DNA of 64,000 nucleotides from Eutreptiella sp. 'Long Island Sound 2002' (taxonomy: Eukaryota; Euglenozoa; Euglenophyceae; Eutreptiales; Eutreptiaceae), in assembly GCA_964036045.1 (NCBI GenBank), contig OZ038399.1:22702170-22766169 (forward strand). The letters run 5' to 3'. The notes below the pieces were generated by a model. The model was not told where the DNA came from. It did not search any database and saw only the letters and a program-made list of their open reading frames with translations. Shown here piece by piece: positions 52,180 to 62,715 of this stretch (its first letter is position 1; each line of letters opens with the position of its first letter). Both the position numbers and the translations under genes were made by a program.

Positions 52180-52890
52180 TGCAGGGGACGTGGCACCCAG
52201 TAGGCCAACCGTGGGGCCCAAGGCTCCTGGTTGCCAACGCCCAGGGGACGTGGCACCCAGTGGGCCACCACTGGACCCCTTGAGGCGTCCTATGGGAATG
52301 TCATGTTGGCCAGGAAAGGGAAGGAACCTCCGACAAAAATGGGGTGGGAAAAAGCAAGGACAATGGCACGGGCACTGTGCAGCGCAAACCACCCATGCCA
52401 CCACAGAGGCGCACACAACACCCGCGCCAACCACAAAGGAGCACACGCCACCCGCGGAGGTGCGCACGACACCCAGTGAAACCATGAAGGTGCGCGCAAT
52501 GCCCACGTGCACCATGCGCAGAGATGGAGTGCATGGGGCTCGCGCACATGGCAGCGTGGGGAGGCAGGTGGTGGACGACCATATGTCCACCACCTGCGGA
52601 GGGGTGGAGCAATTGGGCCTCACACACATGGAAACACAGCGAGGCGTGTGGTGGACGACCAGGATGCGGAAGGGAGTGGGCAGCAAAGACCGTAACACGA
52701 CCCCGCCACAACCAGTACCACCCCAGTGCGCCAGCTACTGGGCGCCACCAGCGTGGATAGGACACCAACAAGAACACAAGCTGCAGCGGCCGACAGAACG
52801 CAGCGACTCGACGCAGCACGCAAAGGGAAGAAGGGGTGACTGTCCAGGGCGTAAAGAAACAGCAACCCGACGAAATGTCACATAGGGGGC
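52180..52890 (+). repeat. Dispersed repeat shared with 61,440-61,640
   Basis: 52,740-52,880 and 61,490-61,640 share accaRcaagarcac, ggccgacagaacgcagcgac, gggtgactgtccagggc and aaagaaacarcaacccgacg. The first part (52,180-52,265) holds two copies of a 60 bp unit starting caggggacgtggcacccagt. The ORF across it is His/Thr-rich and not a recognised protein. Confidence 0.6.
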
Positions 52891-52989
52891 GGGCCAGAGG
52901 CCAAAAAAAAGTTTATGTACCTAAAATCAACCTCCAAGTTCGGGCCCCTTTGATAAATTTTACTTTTATTCTGGAGAACAAGTTTCTGA

Positions 52990-53290
52990 TGTGGTTGGGT
53001 GGGTGGGTCAGCCAAAAGTGGGGGGGGGGGGTCAAAAGTTTGTGCTCAAGGCTTCAAGCAGTGGGGAGAGCCAGCCCTGTCAGGATAAGCAGCCGTCCAA
53101 CGGTAGTGCAGCCGACCACAGACTTAGGGTTTGGGGTTCGAGTCCCAGCCGGCCGGCTTTCGTCGGCGCCGGCGCCGCATTGGGCGGACGGGGGTTCGAA
53201 CCGCCGGCCTGCAGGTTTGCACTCGGCTGCTTTGGGTTGGTGGGTCAGCCAAAACCCCAGGTTGGGGGGGGGGGGGCGAGGCAATTTAAA
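52990..53290. repeat. Repeat block flanked by gtgggtcagccaaaa
   Basis: gtgggtcagccaaaa followed by a G-run occurs at about 53,003 and again at 53,238. Between them are two RNA-polymerase-III B-box-like phrases, ggttcgagtcc (53,136) and ggttcgaaccg (53,192). It may be a tRNA-derived element, but no cloverleaf can be drawn. Confidence 0.4.
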
Positions 53291-54239
53291 CCCCCCCCCC
53301 CTCCCCCAGTATCACTAAGCAAAGGCCTAGGCAGGACATCGAGACGGTGAGTGAGACGGGGAGTTGTTACCAGAAGGTGCGCAAATTGTAAAACAAATTA
53401 TTTGGACCTCCAGCTCTGCATGTTTTGCGTTGTTGTTTGCAGCACCCTGCTTCACTTTTGGAAAATGCATAAAGGGATAGGCATTCAGTTTGTTTGTGCT
53501 GCATCCCTCTTCTTTTGCATGACCCATGTTACCAGCATACATCCGGAGAGCATCAGGAATTACTTGCTTCCATCCAAGGAGCACCACGCATTAACAGCAG
53601 CCATTTAGATACCTCCAGGAATTAACAGCATCTAACCAGTGAGCAACAACAAGAAGTACCAGCGTCCATCCATGCAGAGCAAGAAACTTTTTGTCCGAAG
53701 CCACTGAAAAGCTGGAACTTTTTTTTCTGTGGTCTTTCTGGCAACTATTAATTTTTGCGTTCGGATTTGGTAAGGAGCATTTGGCAAGATACCATGTAGG
53801 CAGTGCAATGAGAAGTATTGTGCAGGTGGTATTCGTCCACACACTTGTGGGGATGAGGTTGCGCATGTTGCACCCGAGATGAATCAGGTTTGTTGCATTT
53901 GACTTTCAATTGTGTATGTATGGTGTCCACTGGCATGGGTTGAGCTGGTAGGGTTGAGTGTTTTCTGGCTTATTTTTAGACATTTTCTGTCGTTCAAGCT
54001 TGGGGACAACTGCCATGGTATTGGTTTGGGATATTGGCGCCCTGGGCAACCCCACCCACCGGGTCTGTCAGTCTAGTAGTACCACCCAAAAACAATTGTG
54101 CCGTGGCAACGGCATGACAGTTACGTGCTGCCTAAAGTGGACGGCTCTGCCAAACAGGGTCACCAGGTCGGATGTTTGCTGTCAATTTCCCTGAGCCCTT
54201 GGGGATCAAACTTTGCACCCCTTGTGCACCGCTACTATC
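53291..54239. other. No gene recognised
   Basis: Short ORFs only; no motif, RNA gene or strong repeat noted. Confidence 0.4.
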
Positions 54240-54640
54240 ACCCCCCCCTTGCACTAACACGAGGTTGTCCAAACACGGCAACCCTGTGTTTCTGCACTTT
54301 TGAGCCTTTTTTTTGGGGTGTGGTTCCAATACTAAGAGAATGTGGTTTGTAGCTTTGTGCAGGCTGCTGCAGCAGTCAATTGGGGTGTCAAAATGTTGGT
54401 GTAGCTGCAAGTCCATGTGCTCTTGTCTTGTGGTGTGTATGCTGGCCTGTTGGGCACCCTTTTGGGGTCATGAACATTTCTCTTTTTACTGCCCGTAAGC
54501 CAGCCAGAAGGCAAGCATGTTCAGATCTTCAAGATGAGGTGCATAAAGACAATGCCTTGCATCGTGGTAAGCGTGGTTATGCCTGCAACATGTGTTCTGG
54601 TATGTGTTGCGTGCAAACATGGGCTCGTCCAAACACGGCG
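54240..54640 (+). repeat. Dispersed repeat, second copy
   Basis: Diverged relative of 8,285-8,690. It starts with a C-run and ttgca and is followed by a run of 18 G at 54,668-54,685. Confidence 0.55.
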
Positions 54641-55046
54641 ACCCCATGTTTGCGCTAAAGCAGCGCTGGGGGGGGGGGGGGGGGTATAACGCTTGGTGCT
54701 CGGCCCTGTGTGATTCCCAAACTAGGTATCCCCCCAAGCATCACGAAGAATGACTGCAGTGAAGCCTTCGGCGCCGACAGGGAAGTGGAAACCACAGGGG
54801 CATGTACCGCCGGTGGTGAGCGGTGCGGTAGAAATTACATTATTGCCCACAAAACTGCGCCTTTCCCCCCCCACTCTCAAGAGACAAAAATGACCTCAAT
54901 GAGCAAAAGCAGGCGGCACAAAAGGCATGGCACTGGACACAAGTCACTGCACGTCGACCAAGCACCCCCACGTTTTTGGGACTCTGCCCCCCCCCCCTCC
55001 CCCACTGTACTCGACCCACCGATCCACTGACCGCTGCATTCCGTAG

Positions 55047-55482
55047 GCAGAGGAGGTGCAACACCAGCGCCCCCCCACGCGGCACCAACGCGTCTCGCGA
55101 GTCATCCCGGGACAACACCCCGGAACGCTCCCGGAAGCCGCGGCTCGGCGCCTTGAGCCCCTTCGTGTTACTGAGCAGCCGGCCCAACGTCTCCTCCTCC
55201 ACGTCCTCTCTTCCGTTGGCCTCCGATGACGCACGGCAGTCGCCCAACAGAAGGAGTCGGAGTGCGGCGTCGGACGGAGGGCAGCCGGACCGCCGGCGCA
55301 AGGGCAGTACGGAGACGGACAAGTGGGAGTCGCGAGGCAGCGGCGTGTCGAGCCGGAGGTCCAGCGTGAGCGAAGGCGAGGAGAGTGACCAGCACCGGTG
55401 CCGGCCGGCCCGAAGCGGCAGCACCGGGAACAGCGCGCTCGCGCAGAAGGCGCTGATGAATGCGATCCACCAGAAGCTGGAG
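55047..55482 (+). CDS. Host coiled-coil gene, Ser/Arg-rich exon (boundaries approximate)
   Basis: After the possible acceptors ccgtag (55,046) or ggcag (55,050), about 145 codons stay open: Ser/Arg-rich, with S-R-R-S-S-V-S-E-G-E-E-S, and ending in A-L-M-N-A-I-H-Q-K-L-E. The next GT (55,483, gtcgcg) leaves a phase-0 end, as would gtgatg at 55,516. Phase 0 fits the later exon at 58,291-58,425. High GC and codon-like composition set it apart from the flanking repeats. Upstream exons and the start codon are not identified. Calling it the same gene as the downstream exons is inference. The opposite-strand ORFs through here are antisense and repeat translations. Confidence 0.5.
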
Positions 55483-55528
55483 GTCGCGATGTGGGGCGTG
55501 CCCTGCGCTCCTGATGTGATGCGGTGCA

Positions 55529-56745
55529 CTGCACTGCCCTGCACTGCCCTGCACTGCCCTGCACTGCCCTGCCCTGCCCTGCACTGCCCTGCCCTGCACT
55601 GCACTGCACTGCCCTGCCCTGCCCTGCCCTGCCCTGCACTGCCCTGCACTGCCCTGCACTGCCCTGCCCTGCTCTGCTCTGCCCTGCCCTGCCCTGCCCT
55701 GCACTGCCCTGCACTGCCCTGCCCTGCCCTGCCCTGCCCTGCCCTGCCCTGCCCTGCACTGCACTGCCCTGCCCTGCCCTGCCCTGCCCTGCCCTGCCCT
55801 GCCCTGCACTGCCCTTCCCTGCCCTGCCCTGCCCTGCACTGCCCTGCCCTGCCCTGCCCTGCCCTGCCCTGCCCTGCACTGCCCTGCACTGCCCTGCCCT
55901 GCACTGCCCTGCACTGCCCTGCACTGCCCTGCCCTGCCCTGCCCTGCCCTGCCCTGCCCTGCCCTGCCCTGCCCTGCCCTGCACTGCCCTTCCCTGCCCT
56001 GCCCTGCCCTGCACTGCCCTGCCCTGCCCTGCCCTGCCCTGCCCTGCACTGCCCTGCACTGCCCTGCCCTGCACTGCCCTGTACTGCCCTGCCCTGCACT
56101 GCCCTGCCCTGCCCTGCACTGCCCTGCACTGCCCTGCCCTGCCCTGCCCTGCACTGCACTGCCCTGCCCTGCCCTGCCCTGCACTGCCCTGCACTGCCCT
56201 GCACTGCACTGCCCTGCCCTGCCCTGCCCTGCCCTGCACTGCACTGCCCTGCCCTGCACTGCCCTGCCGTGCACTGCCCTGCACTGCCCTGCCCTGCCCT
56301 GCCCTGCACTGCCCTGCCCTGCCCTGCCCTGCCCTGCACTGCACTGCCCTGCCCTGCACTGCACTGCCCTGCCCTGCCCTTCCCTCCCCTGCACTGCCCT
56401 GCCCTGCCCTGCCCTGCACTGCCCTGCCCTGCCCTGCCCTGCCCTGCCCTGCCCTGCCCTGCCCTCCCCTTCCCTGCCCTGCCCTGCCCTGCCCTGCCCT
56501 GCACTGCCCTTCCCTGCCCTGCCCTGCACTGCCCTGCCCTGCCCTGCCCTTCCCTGCCCTGCCCTCCCCTTCCCTGCCCTGCCCTGCCTTGCACTGCCCT
56601 GCCCTGCCCTGCCCTGCACTGCCCTGCCCTGCCCTGCCCTGCACTGCACTGCCGTGCCCTGCCCTGCCCTGCCCTGCCCTGCCCTGCCCTGCACTGCCCT
56701 GCACTGCCCTGCCCTGCACTGCCCTGCCCTGCACTGCCCTGCCCC
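55529..56745. repeat. CTGCC/CTGCA pentamer array, ~1.2 kb
   Basis: Roughly 240 tandem 5-mers, mostly ctgcc with interspersed ctgca and rare cttcc, ctccc or ctgtt variants. Being a multiple-of-five array without stops, it yields long false ORFs on both strands. The same pentamer recurs at 58,540-58,744 and, reversed, at 63,513-63,540. Confidence 0.97.
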
Positions 56746-57150
56746 TCGTCAGGCCGGGCCCACCCCGCCCTCCACCCGTCCAGGACTCCTCCCTGGGCCA
56801 GAGGTGCAGCCTGTGAGGGGCAGATGCACCACTGCCACACACAGTGCACCTGCTCGATATCTGGTGGCCTGGCACCAGGATAAAAACCCCCAGGATGGTA
56901 GCTGTGGGACGGGTTGCCCACAAGCACAGCCAGGCAACGGCCACGTGTTTACTCACTCACTCACTCACTCACTTACTCACTTACTCGCTCGCTCACTCAC
57001 CCGCGTCAGCCCAAGGCCCACCCCTGCCACCCCCCGAGGGCACCCCCCGAGGGAGAACGGTGTTGTGCTGTGAGGGCACTCTCCCCTGTCGGGCCCCCAA
57101 CCGCCCAGGCTCACCCACGCTCCCCCTTCACGCGCCGGCTCACTGGCAGG
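56746..57150. other. Intron-like spacer with CTCA simple repeat
   Basis: A cact/ctca simple repeat fills 56,949-56,999. The rest is unassigned GC-rich sequence between the pentamer array and the 30-mer array. Confidence 0.6.
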
Positions 57151-57630
57151 GTACCACCGTGGTGCCGCCGACGAACACGTGCGCCGCCGTGGCACGATCT
57201 TCGGGGCAGAGCGCCATCGCGGCACTACCCAGACAGCCCTACGCCGCCGTGGCGCCAGTCCAGTGGCGAAGCGCCATCGTGGTGCCGCCAGCGTGCACAT
57301 GCGCCATCGTGGCGCAGCTGACGTACAGGTATGCCATTGCTGCGCCTCCTCTAGGGCCGTGCGACACCGTGGCACCACCCGGAGAGCAGTGCGCCAATGT
57401 GACCCCAGCACAGTCGCAGGGCACCACCGTGGTGCCGCCAACGCCCGGGTACGCCGTAGCGGCGCGACCTCCGGGGCAGAGCGCCGTCGCGGCGCCGGCC
57501 GAACGCCCGTGCGTTGTCGTGGCGCCGGCTCAGTGACAGAGCACAATCGTTGTGCCGCCAACATACACGTGCGCCGTCGTGGCGCGGTTTCCGGTGCAAA
57601 GCGCCACCGTGGCGCCGCCCAGACCCATGG
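57151..57630. repeat. 30 bp tandem array, one hairpin per unit (block 1)
   Basis: Sixteen units keep an exact 30 bp period without a single indel. Each begins with an imperfect palindrome of 6-base arms around a 3-base loop, for example GCGCCA-TCG-TGGCGC (57,301), GCACCA-CCG-TGGTGC (57,421), GCGCCG-TCG-CGGCGC (57,481) and GCACAA-TCG-TTGTGC (57,541). The 14 bases between palindromes vary more. All units are open in one frame because 30 is a multiple of three, but the translation is not a recognised protein. Confidence 0.9.
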
Positions 57631-57820
57631 AACGTTTGCGCCAGCCTTGCCATGGTGTTTCCTCCAGGCCAATATTCGAGGCACCATTGTTGGGTCTGCA
57701 CCTGGCGCTCCGCCAACCGTGACACCTCGTGCAGGGGTGCTTTGTCGTCGGCGGTGCTCACCGCCTCGCGTGACTTCGGCGGCCCTCACCGCCTCGCCCA
57801 GCCACCAGGCTCAATGGCAG

Positions 57821-58050
57821 GACACCGCCGTGGTGCCTTCGCCGTAGACGTACGCCGTCGTGGCGCGACCTCCAGGGCAGAGCACCATAGACGCACCGCC
57901 CCAACAGCCAAGCACCAATGTGCCGCGACAACGATGGCGGAGCACCACCGTGGTGCCGCCAACTCACAAGTGCGTCGCCACAGCACGACCTCCAGGGCAG
58001 CGCGCCACCATGGCGACGCCCAGACAACCGTGCGCCGACAAGGCGCTGGC
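57821..58050. repeat. 30 bp tandem array (block 2)
   Basis: Eight more units of the same type with the same 30 bp period, out of phase with block 1 and separated from it by ~190 bp of non-repeat DNA. The clearest palindrome is GCACCA-CCG-TGGTGC at 57,942. Confidence 0.85.
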
Positions 58051-58290
58051 ACACGTCCCGCACCCACAGAACCCGGGGGTACCCAGGCCCCCGGCGGTGC
58101 GCGTGATCGTGTAACGTGACCGTACTCGCGCCGCCGGCGGTACTCAGCCCGCCGGCAGTGCGCATAGTCGTGCTGGGCCGCGTTCTATTTAGCCCGGCGA
58201 CGTTTTTTAAGTCGGGGGTGATGCCCCGGGAGACCCACACCTTCCGCTCACGTTGATCTTGGGACGCTACCTCGGGTGGATCCAGGACAG

Positions 58291-58425
58291 TTCGGGGCGG
58301 TCGGTGGCCGGGACCGGAGAGCAGATCGGACCGTAGCGTTGTCCTACACCGACGCTGTGACCCAGACGGCCTGCTGGGAGGAGCGTTCTCAGGTGTGCGA
58401 CGAGATTCGTCTTACTCTAGCGGAG
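58291..58425 (+). CDS. Host coiled-coil gene, middle exon
   Basis: It ends in GCG-GAG followed by GTAAGACGG, a strong splice donor at 58,426. The start is either after tccag (58,285) or after acag (58,290). The latter gives 45 whole codons and a phase-0 exon. The product is hydrophilic: V-T-Q-T-A-C-W-E-E-R-S-Q-V-C-D-E-I-R-L-T-L-A-E. It joins in phase 0 to the exon at 59,636. Confidence 0.65.
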
Positions 58426-58539
58426 GTAAGACGGAGGACTCCCTCGGCAGTGCCTGCGTGGGGCCCCCGGGGGACGACGCCAAGGCTCACCGTACGTGGG
58501 ACCGCGGCCGGCGCTCCTCCTCCTCCTCCTCCTCCCCTG

Positions 58540-58744
58540 CACTGCACTGCACTGCCCTGCCCTGCCCTGCACTGCACTGCCCTGCCCTGCCCTTCCCTGC
58601 CCTGCCCTGCCCTGCCCTGCCCTGCCCTGCCCTGCCCTGCCCTGCACTGCCCTGCCCTCCCCTTCCCTGCCCTGCCCTGCCGTGCACTGCACTGCCCTTC
58701 CCTGCCCTGCCGTGCACTGCCCTGCCTTGCACTGCCCTGCCCTC
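58540..58744. repeat. CTGCC/CTGCA pentamer array, second block
   Basis: About 40 pentamers of the same kind as 55,529-56,745, lying in the next intron of the same gene and directly preceded by (ctc)n. Confidence 0.95.
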
Positions 58745-59635
58745 AGGCTGGGTGCCTCAGATTTTTGAGGAAATGGGGGAGTGCCTGTGATCCCACACTT
58801 TTCCAGAGAATGTATATACGCTTGTGCGTGTGTGCTGGGTATATGCGCGGTACATGCTGCCCTTCATGTTATTTGGAGCCAGATTGCAAGAGGGACGTGT
58901 TCCCTCAGGGTTGCCTGTTCACTATCAGAGGCAACGATTCCCTCCCATATATACCATCCCATTGTAGAACTGGAAATGGGCCGCATTTGTTCATCTCAAT
59001 ACCATTGTGTGTACAATTCACTGATCATGATACATGCACAAAGGTGCGGACAATGCAAAGCACAATCTGTGACGGCGCCTCCGGCCGTATCTGCGGACAA
59101 GCTGTGGCGGCGGCTTCGCCGCCGTATCCATGACAATGTACTGTGAGGGTGTGGGCGTAGGTCTGTTGGTTGGGACCTATCGCTGGGCTTTCCACCGTTC
59201 TATGTTCTATGGCCAAGCACGGGAGGGGGGGTCGGAGGGGGAACGGGATGCCTGCCTGTCTGAGGGGATGGCGTACAATGCTGATGTCGGTGACACCCGC
59301 CTGCAGCCACAGCTGGACTTCGACAGTGAGGAGTTTAGTACCCGCCCCTTGTACAAGCTACGCCCTTGTCCAAGGTACAGCGGGCGTAGGGACCGTATTC
59401 ATTTGGTATTGTCTGGCGCGGATGTTTTGTTTGTGTTGGTTGGTGCGGGTGCCGGTCTGGCGGCGGCACCTCGTCTTAGTGTTGGTGTTGTGTCGGGCGT
59501 GGGTGCGCTTCAGGGCTGGACGGCGGTGCAGGTGTTCGGTGGGGGTTGCCATGTGGCAGGCAGGGGATGGGCCCTGCCCTTTTCTCCGTGGCCCCGGCGC
59601 TCTACGCGGCGCAGCACTGAACCGCCGCGCCACAG
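58745..59635. other. Intron sequence, including one TIR element end
   Basis: At 59,345-59,400, ccccttgtacaagctacgcc, then ccaaggtacag and gggcgtagggaccgtatt, mark the left end of the C-run TIR family. The right end is not found. Otherwise no features were recognised. Confidence 0.5.
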
Positions 59636-59852
59636 GCCAAACAGAAGATTCACGAGCAGCATCAGCAGGAGGACCGAGCGCACGCGGACAACGTGGCCCG
59701 GCTCCGGGCCTTGATCGGTCAGACGGCGTTTGTGGACGGAAGTGCGTCGCCCGCGACAAGAGACATCTCCAAAGATGAGCGGAGGCTGCTGCTGGAGGAA
59801 CTGGGGACGGCGGAGGCCGAACATGCAGCGCGCCTCAAGACCAGGGCCTCAG
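59636..59852 (+). CDS. Host coiled-coil gene, exon
   Basis: 217 bp between acceptor gccacag (ends 59,635) and donor GTGCTG (59,853). It starts in phase 0 with A-K-Q-K-I-H-E-Q-H-Q-Q-E-D and ends after one base of a codon. The product is a charged helix: V-A-R-L-R-A-L-I-G-Q, D-E-R-R-L-L-L-E-E-L, A-E-A-E-H-A-A-R-L-K. The leftover G joins AG of the exon at 62,716 to make Glu, so the phases match at both ends. The function is not recognised; coiled-coil structural or cytoskeletal proteins are one possibility. Confidence 0.75.
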
Positions 59853-60604
59853 GTGCTGCGCCCGGCCTTCGCCCATCCCCCCCCCCCCCTCGCGAGTCGG
59901 CGAGGGGCCCAACGAGTCGGCGACATTCGGCGAAGTTGCCAAAAACCACAATTTTGGGTGCAGCACCGATTTGAGGAGTGCCATGCAAAATGGAATGATA
60001 ACTGCACAGCCAAACGCCGCAAAATGGGCCTTATTTTGTGCCAACCTCCACAATGTCGATCCCGCCCTCCAAATCGGGTAAAACGCGTCGCCGACTCGTT
60101 GGCCGCCAGGTTTGCCGACTCGGGGGGCGGGTTGGTCCCAACGCTCGCCCTCCTTTCTGCCGTTGCACGCCCCGTTTGAGCCGAGGTTTTCGGCCGCAAA
60201 TGCTTGGAGCCGTCACTGCGCTTTCAATGAGCAGGGGCCCCCGGTACGAAGGGCAAAGCCCAGTCTTCAAGTTGATGGTCGGCACCGGGGCTGTGCTCAC
60301 CAGTCATTGCTGAAGGCGGGGTCGACCCCTGGCAACGGGGAGGGGCAGGGGGTCTGTGGAGCTGGGTGGGTGGGGAAAGAGTCCGGAGATCTTGGGCCAA
60401 AACCTCCCCTCAGCCCCCCCCGCCACCCCCCACCCCCCACACACGTCCCCAGGGTCTGCCCTTATGGGGGGCGCAGGACCTTAACCCTCCAAGGTACCCG
60501 CACCTCCAAAGTAGACGTACAAGGGAACCCATTCCAGGCGTCAGCAATCCGGGATGGGTTGAACGAGCAAATTGGGGGAGTGCGAACCCGCCACTACAAG
60601 TGAT

Positions 60605-60905
60605 CAGGGGGCCTATTGGGGGGCCTATTGGGGGGCCTGTTGGGGGGCCTATTGGGGGGCCTATTGGGGGGCCTACTGGGGGGCCTATTGGGGGGCCTAT
60701 TGGGGGGCCTATTGGAAGGCCTATTGGGGGGCCTATTGGGGGGCCTATTGGGGGGCCTATTGGGGGGCCTATTGGGGGGCCTATTGGGGGGCCTATTGGG
60801 GGGCCTATTGGGGGGCCTATTGGGGGGGGGCCTATTGGGGGGGCCTATTGGGGGGCCTATTGGGGGGCCTATTGGGGGGCCTATTGGGGGGCCATTAGGG
60901 GACCT
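60605..60905. repeat. 12 bp minisatellite CCTATTGGGGGG
   Basis: About 25 copies, very uniform, with rare variants (cctgtt, cctact, ggaagg) and a few G-run length changes near 60,820-60,845. The G6 tracts every 12 bases could form G-quadruplexes. It reads as repeated Gly-Pro-Ile-Gly. Confidence 0.95.
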
Positions 60906-61439
60906 ATTATGGTATTGGACCTGTACCCATGACCTCTGCTTTCATACCAACCTTGCATTTTAATTGAACACCTTACGCAATGCCTTACCACATGATGACG
61001 GGAGAAACACAACAACGTGCGCGCGAAGTTTGAGTACTCCGCAGCGGGCCCTGAAATGGGTCCAAGTGGGCCTCCAGGATGGCTGCACAAGCTGAGGTCA
61101 CTGCTACAGACCCCCCAAATCAACTTCAGACCCACCGACACCCCTTCAGACCTTCCGCATCCCTCCACCCGAACGAGGTCACGTGGCTCGGCTGCCATAC
61201 CAAGAGGTACCTGGTTCGAGTCCCAGATGGGGCAGCAAGAAGTACGCAGCGCCATCCTTGGCGCTAGGGTGTCAGCGGTGACCCCGCGAACCGGACGGGA
61301 CTAGTAATGGCTCGCTGGCACATAGAGATCTCCCGGGTGTTGTACCTCTACCCCTACCCTTTACCAGCCCACAGCCCCCTCACAGTGTGGGGGGGGGGGG
61401 GTGGGGGTGGCAAGGCAGTCGCCACTGACGCGCAAACGG

Positions 61440-61640
61440 CACACCATGCCACATCCAGCACAGCCCTGGCACACCAACCACTGGGCTCCGCAAACGCGGA
61501 AACGACACCAGCAAGAGCACCGGCCGCAGCAGCCGACAGAACGCAGCGACCCAACGCAACATGCGAAGGGAAGAACGGGTGACTGTCCAGGGCCCCGTAA
61601 AGAAACAACAACCCGACGGAATGTCGCACAGGGGGGGGGG
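61440..61640 (+). repeat. Dispersed repeat, copy of 52,740-52,880
   Basis: Shares the phrases ggccgcagcagccgacagaa, cgcagcgac, gggtgactgtccagggc and aaagaaacaacaacccgacg in the same order and orientation, with a few mismatches and one small indel. It is flanked by G-runs at 61,389-61,405 and 61,630-61,641. Confidence 0.65.
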
Positions 61641-61800
61641 GGAGGCAGTCGCCAAAATCGTAGGGCAAACCATACAATACCCCCGAGCTGCGATTCTGCA
61701 TTTGGTCGAGAACGTCGGTGCCAGCGCAAAACCTTTGTCAAGGGCACCATCCCAATCTCTCTTGCTCTCTCTTGCTGTGTGTGGGGGGGGGGGGGGGGCA

Positions 61801-62073
61801 GGGATGTATTAGAACGGCCGTACACCGCAGGAGGGGTGGTACCCCCCCCCCCCCCCCCGGACCCCCCCCTTTCTCCCCTTCCAATTTTTGAGGCTGACAG
61901 GCACAATTTTACTTGGGCGCCATTGGCACCAGGAGGATTCAAGGTTAAATTTTTTCGGGCCGCCTTCGGCGGGGACCATAGGGGGACCCAAGGAGGAGGG
62001 GTGTCCCAGCCAAACCCCCCTTACCCTCCCCGACCCCTTCAGACCCCCCCTCGTCCCCCTTCTAATACATCCC
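61801..62073. mobile_element. Small element with 14 bp TIRs next to G runs
   Basis: GGGATGTATTAGAA at 61,801-61,814 is exactly inverted at 62,060-62,073. Runs of 16-17 G lie just outside the left end and about 13 G just outside the right end. The interior is C-rich and non-coding. Confidence 0.55.
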
Positions 62074-62357
62074 GGGGGGGGGGGGGGATCCTGAACACAA
62101 AAACCTCCACGGATAACTTCATGGTCTGTTGATTAGTGCAGACCAGCCGTCGGAAGTAGGCGAGGGCACAGGGTGAAGACTGTATCACACCGAACCCATA
62201 GTCCAGGGCGGCACATTGCCATTTCTATCACCAGACCGAAAGGCGTCGAGGGCTGCTCTGCGACTGCTTGAGGAGTTTTCTTGCCCCGCTTTTCTTGCTT
62301 TGTTCTTGTTTCGCGGTTCCCAACGTGTGTGTGGGGGGGGGGGGGGGTTATATTTAG

Positions 62358-62390
62358 ATGTATCTTATGGGCCAAATTCATAAGATACAT
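62358..62390. repeat. Perfect 12 bp hairpin, ATCTTATG motif cluster
   Basis: ATGTATCTTATG (62,358-62,369) and CATAAGATACAT (62,379-62,390) are exact complements around 9 bases. ATCTTATG or its complement appears at least four more times, sometimes imperfectly, before 62,490. Confidence 0.8.
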
Positions 62391-62715
62391 CCGCGCGCGG
62401 GGTTTATCTTATGAAATGTATCTTGTGAAATCGGAGGGCCATAAGGGCCATAATACCATAAGATAAATCCGTATGCCGATTATCTTACTGACTTTTCATC
62501 GGATAATTCCGTCATTTGAGCTATGCATAGGCCCTCGTCACTGATTTAGAGAAGTTTGGAGAAGTTTCCAAAAGTTCCCAAAAAATTTCTAAAACCAAAT
62601 TCCAAAAATTGTCCAAAAAGGCGCACGGCGTGCCATGCCGTGCCGCGCCGCGCCGCGCCGCACCCGGCGACAGCCTGTCGCGCCCAGGGCCCAGGCCCGC
62701 CTCGTGCCTCCCCAG

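Larger units (their letters stand above)
59853..62715 (+). other. 2.86 kb intron packed with repeats
   Basis: GTGCTG donor and ccccag acceptor, both in phase with their exons. It contains a 12 bp minisatellite, a dispersed repeat, a small TIR element and a perfect hairpin, each listed separately. No other gene was recognised inside it. Confidence 0.65.

Noticed and set aside
52190-52885. 231-codon His/Thr-rich ORF
   Set aside because: It overlaps a dispersed repeat, has no recognised domain, and the homologous copy at 61.4 kb does not preserve the frame.
53090-53230. Possible tRNA gene (ggttcgagtcc)
   Set aside because: The T-arm-like loop is present, but stems mismatch and no D-arm or anticodon arm can be paired. 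It is at most a tRNA-derived repeat. The same applies to the similar phrase near 61,206.
54840-56956. Two long minus-strand and two long plus-strand ORFs over the pentamer array
   Set aside because: These are translations of a 5 bp repeat (Gln-Gly-Arg-Ala or Leu-Pro-Cys). Several frames are open at once and no domain is seen.
57151-58050. CRISPR-like array
   Set aside because: The period is regular, but the 'spacers' are only 14 bases and related to each other, the genome is eukaryotic, and no cas genes are present. It is a minisatellite.
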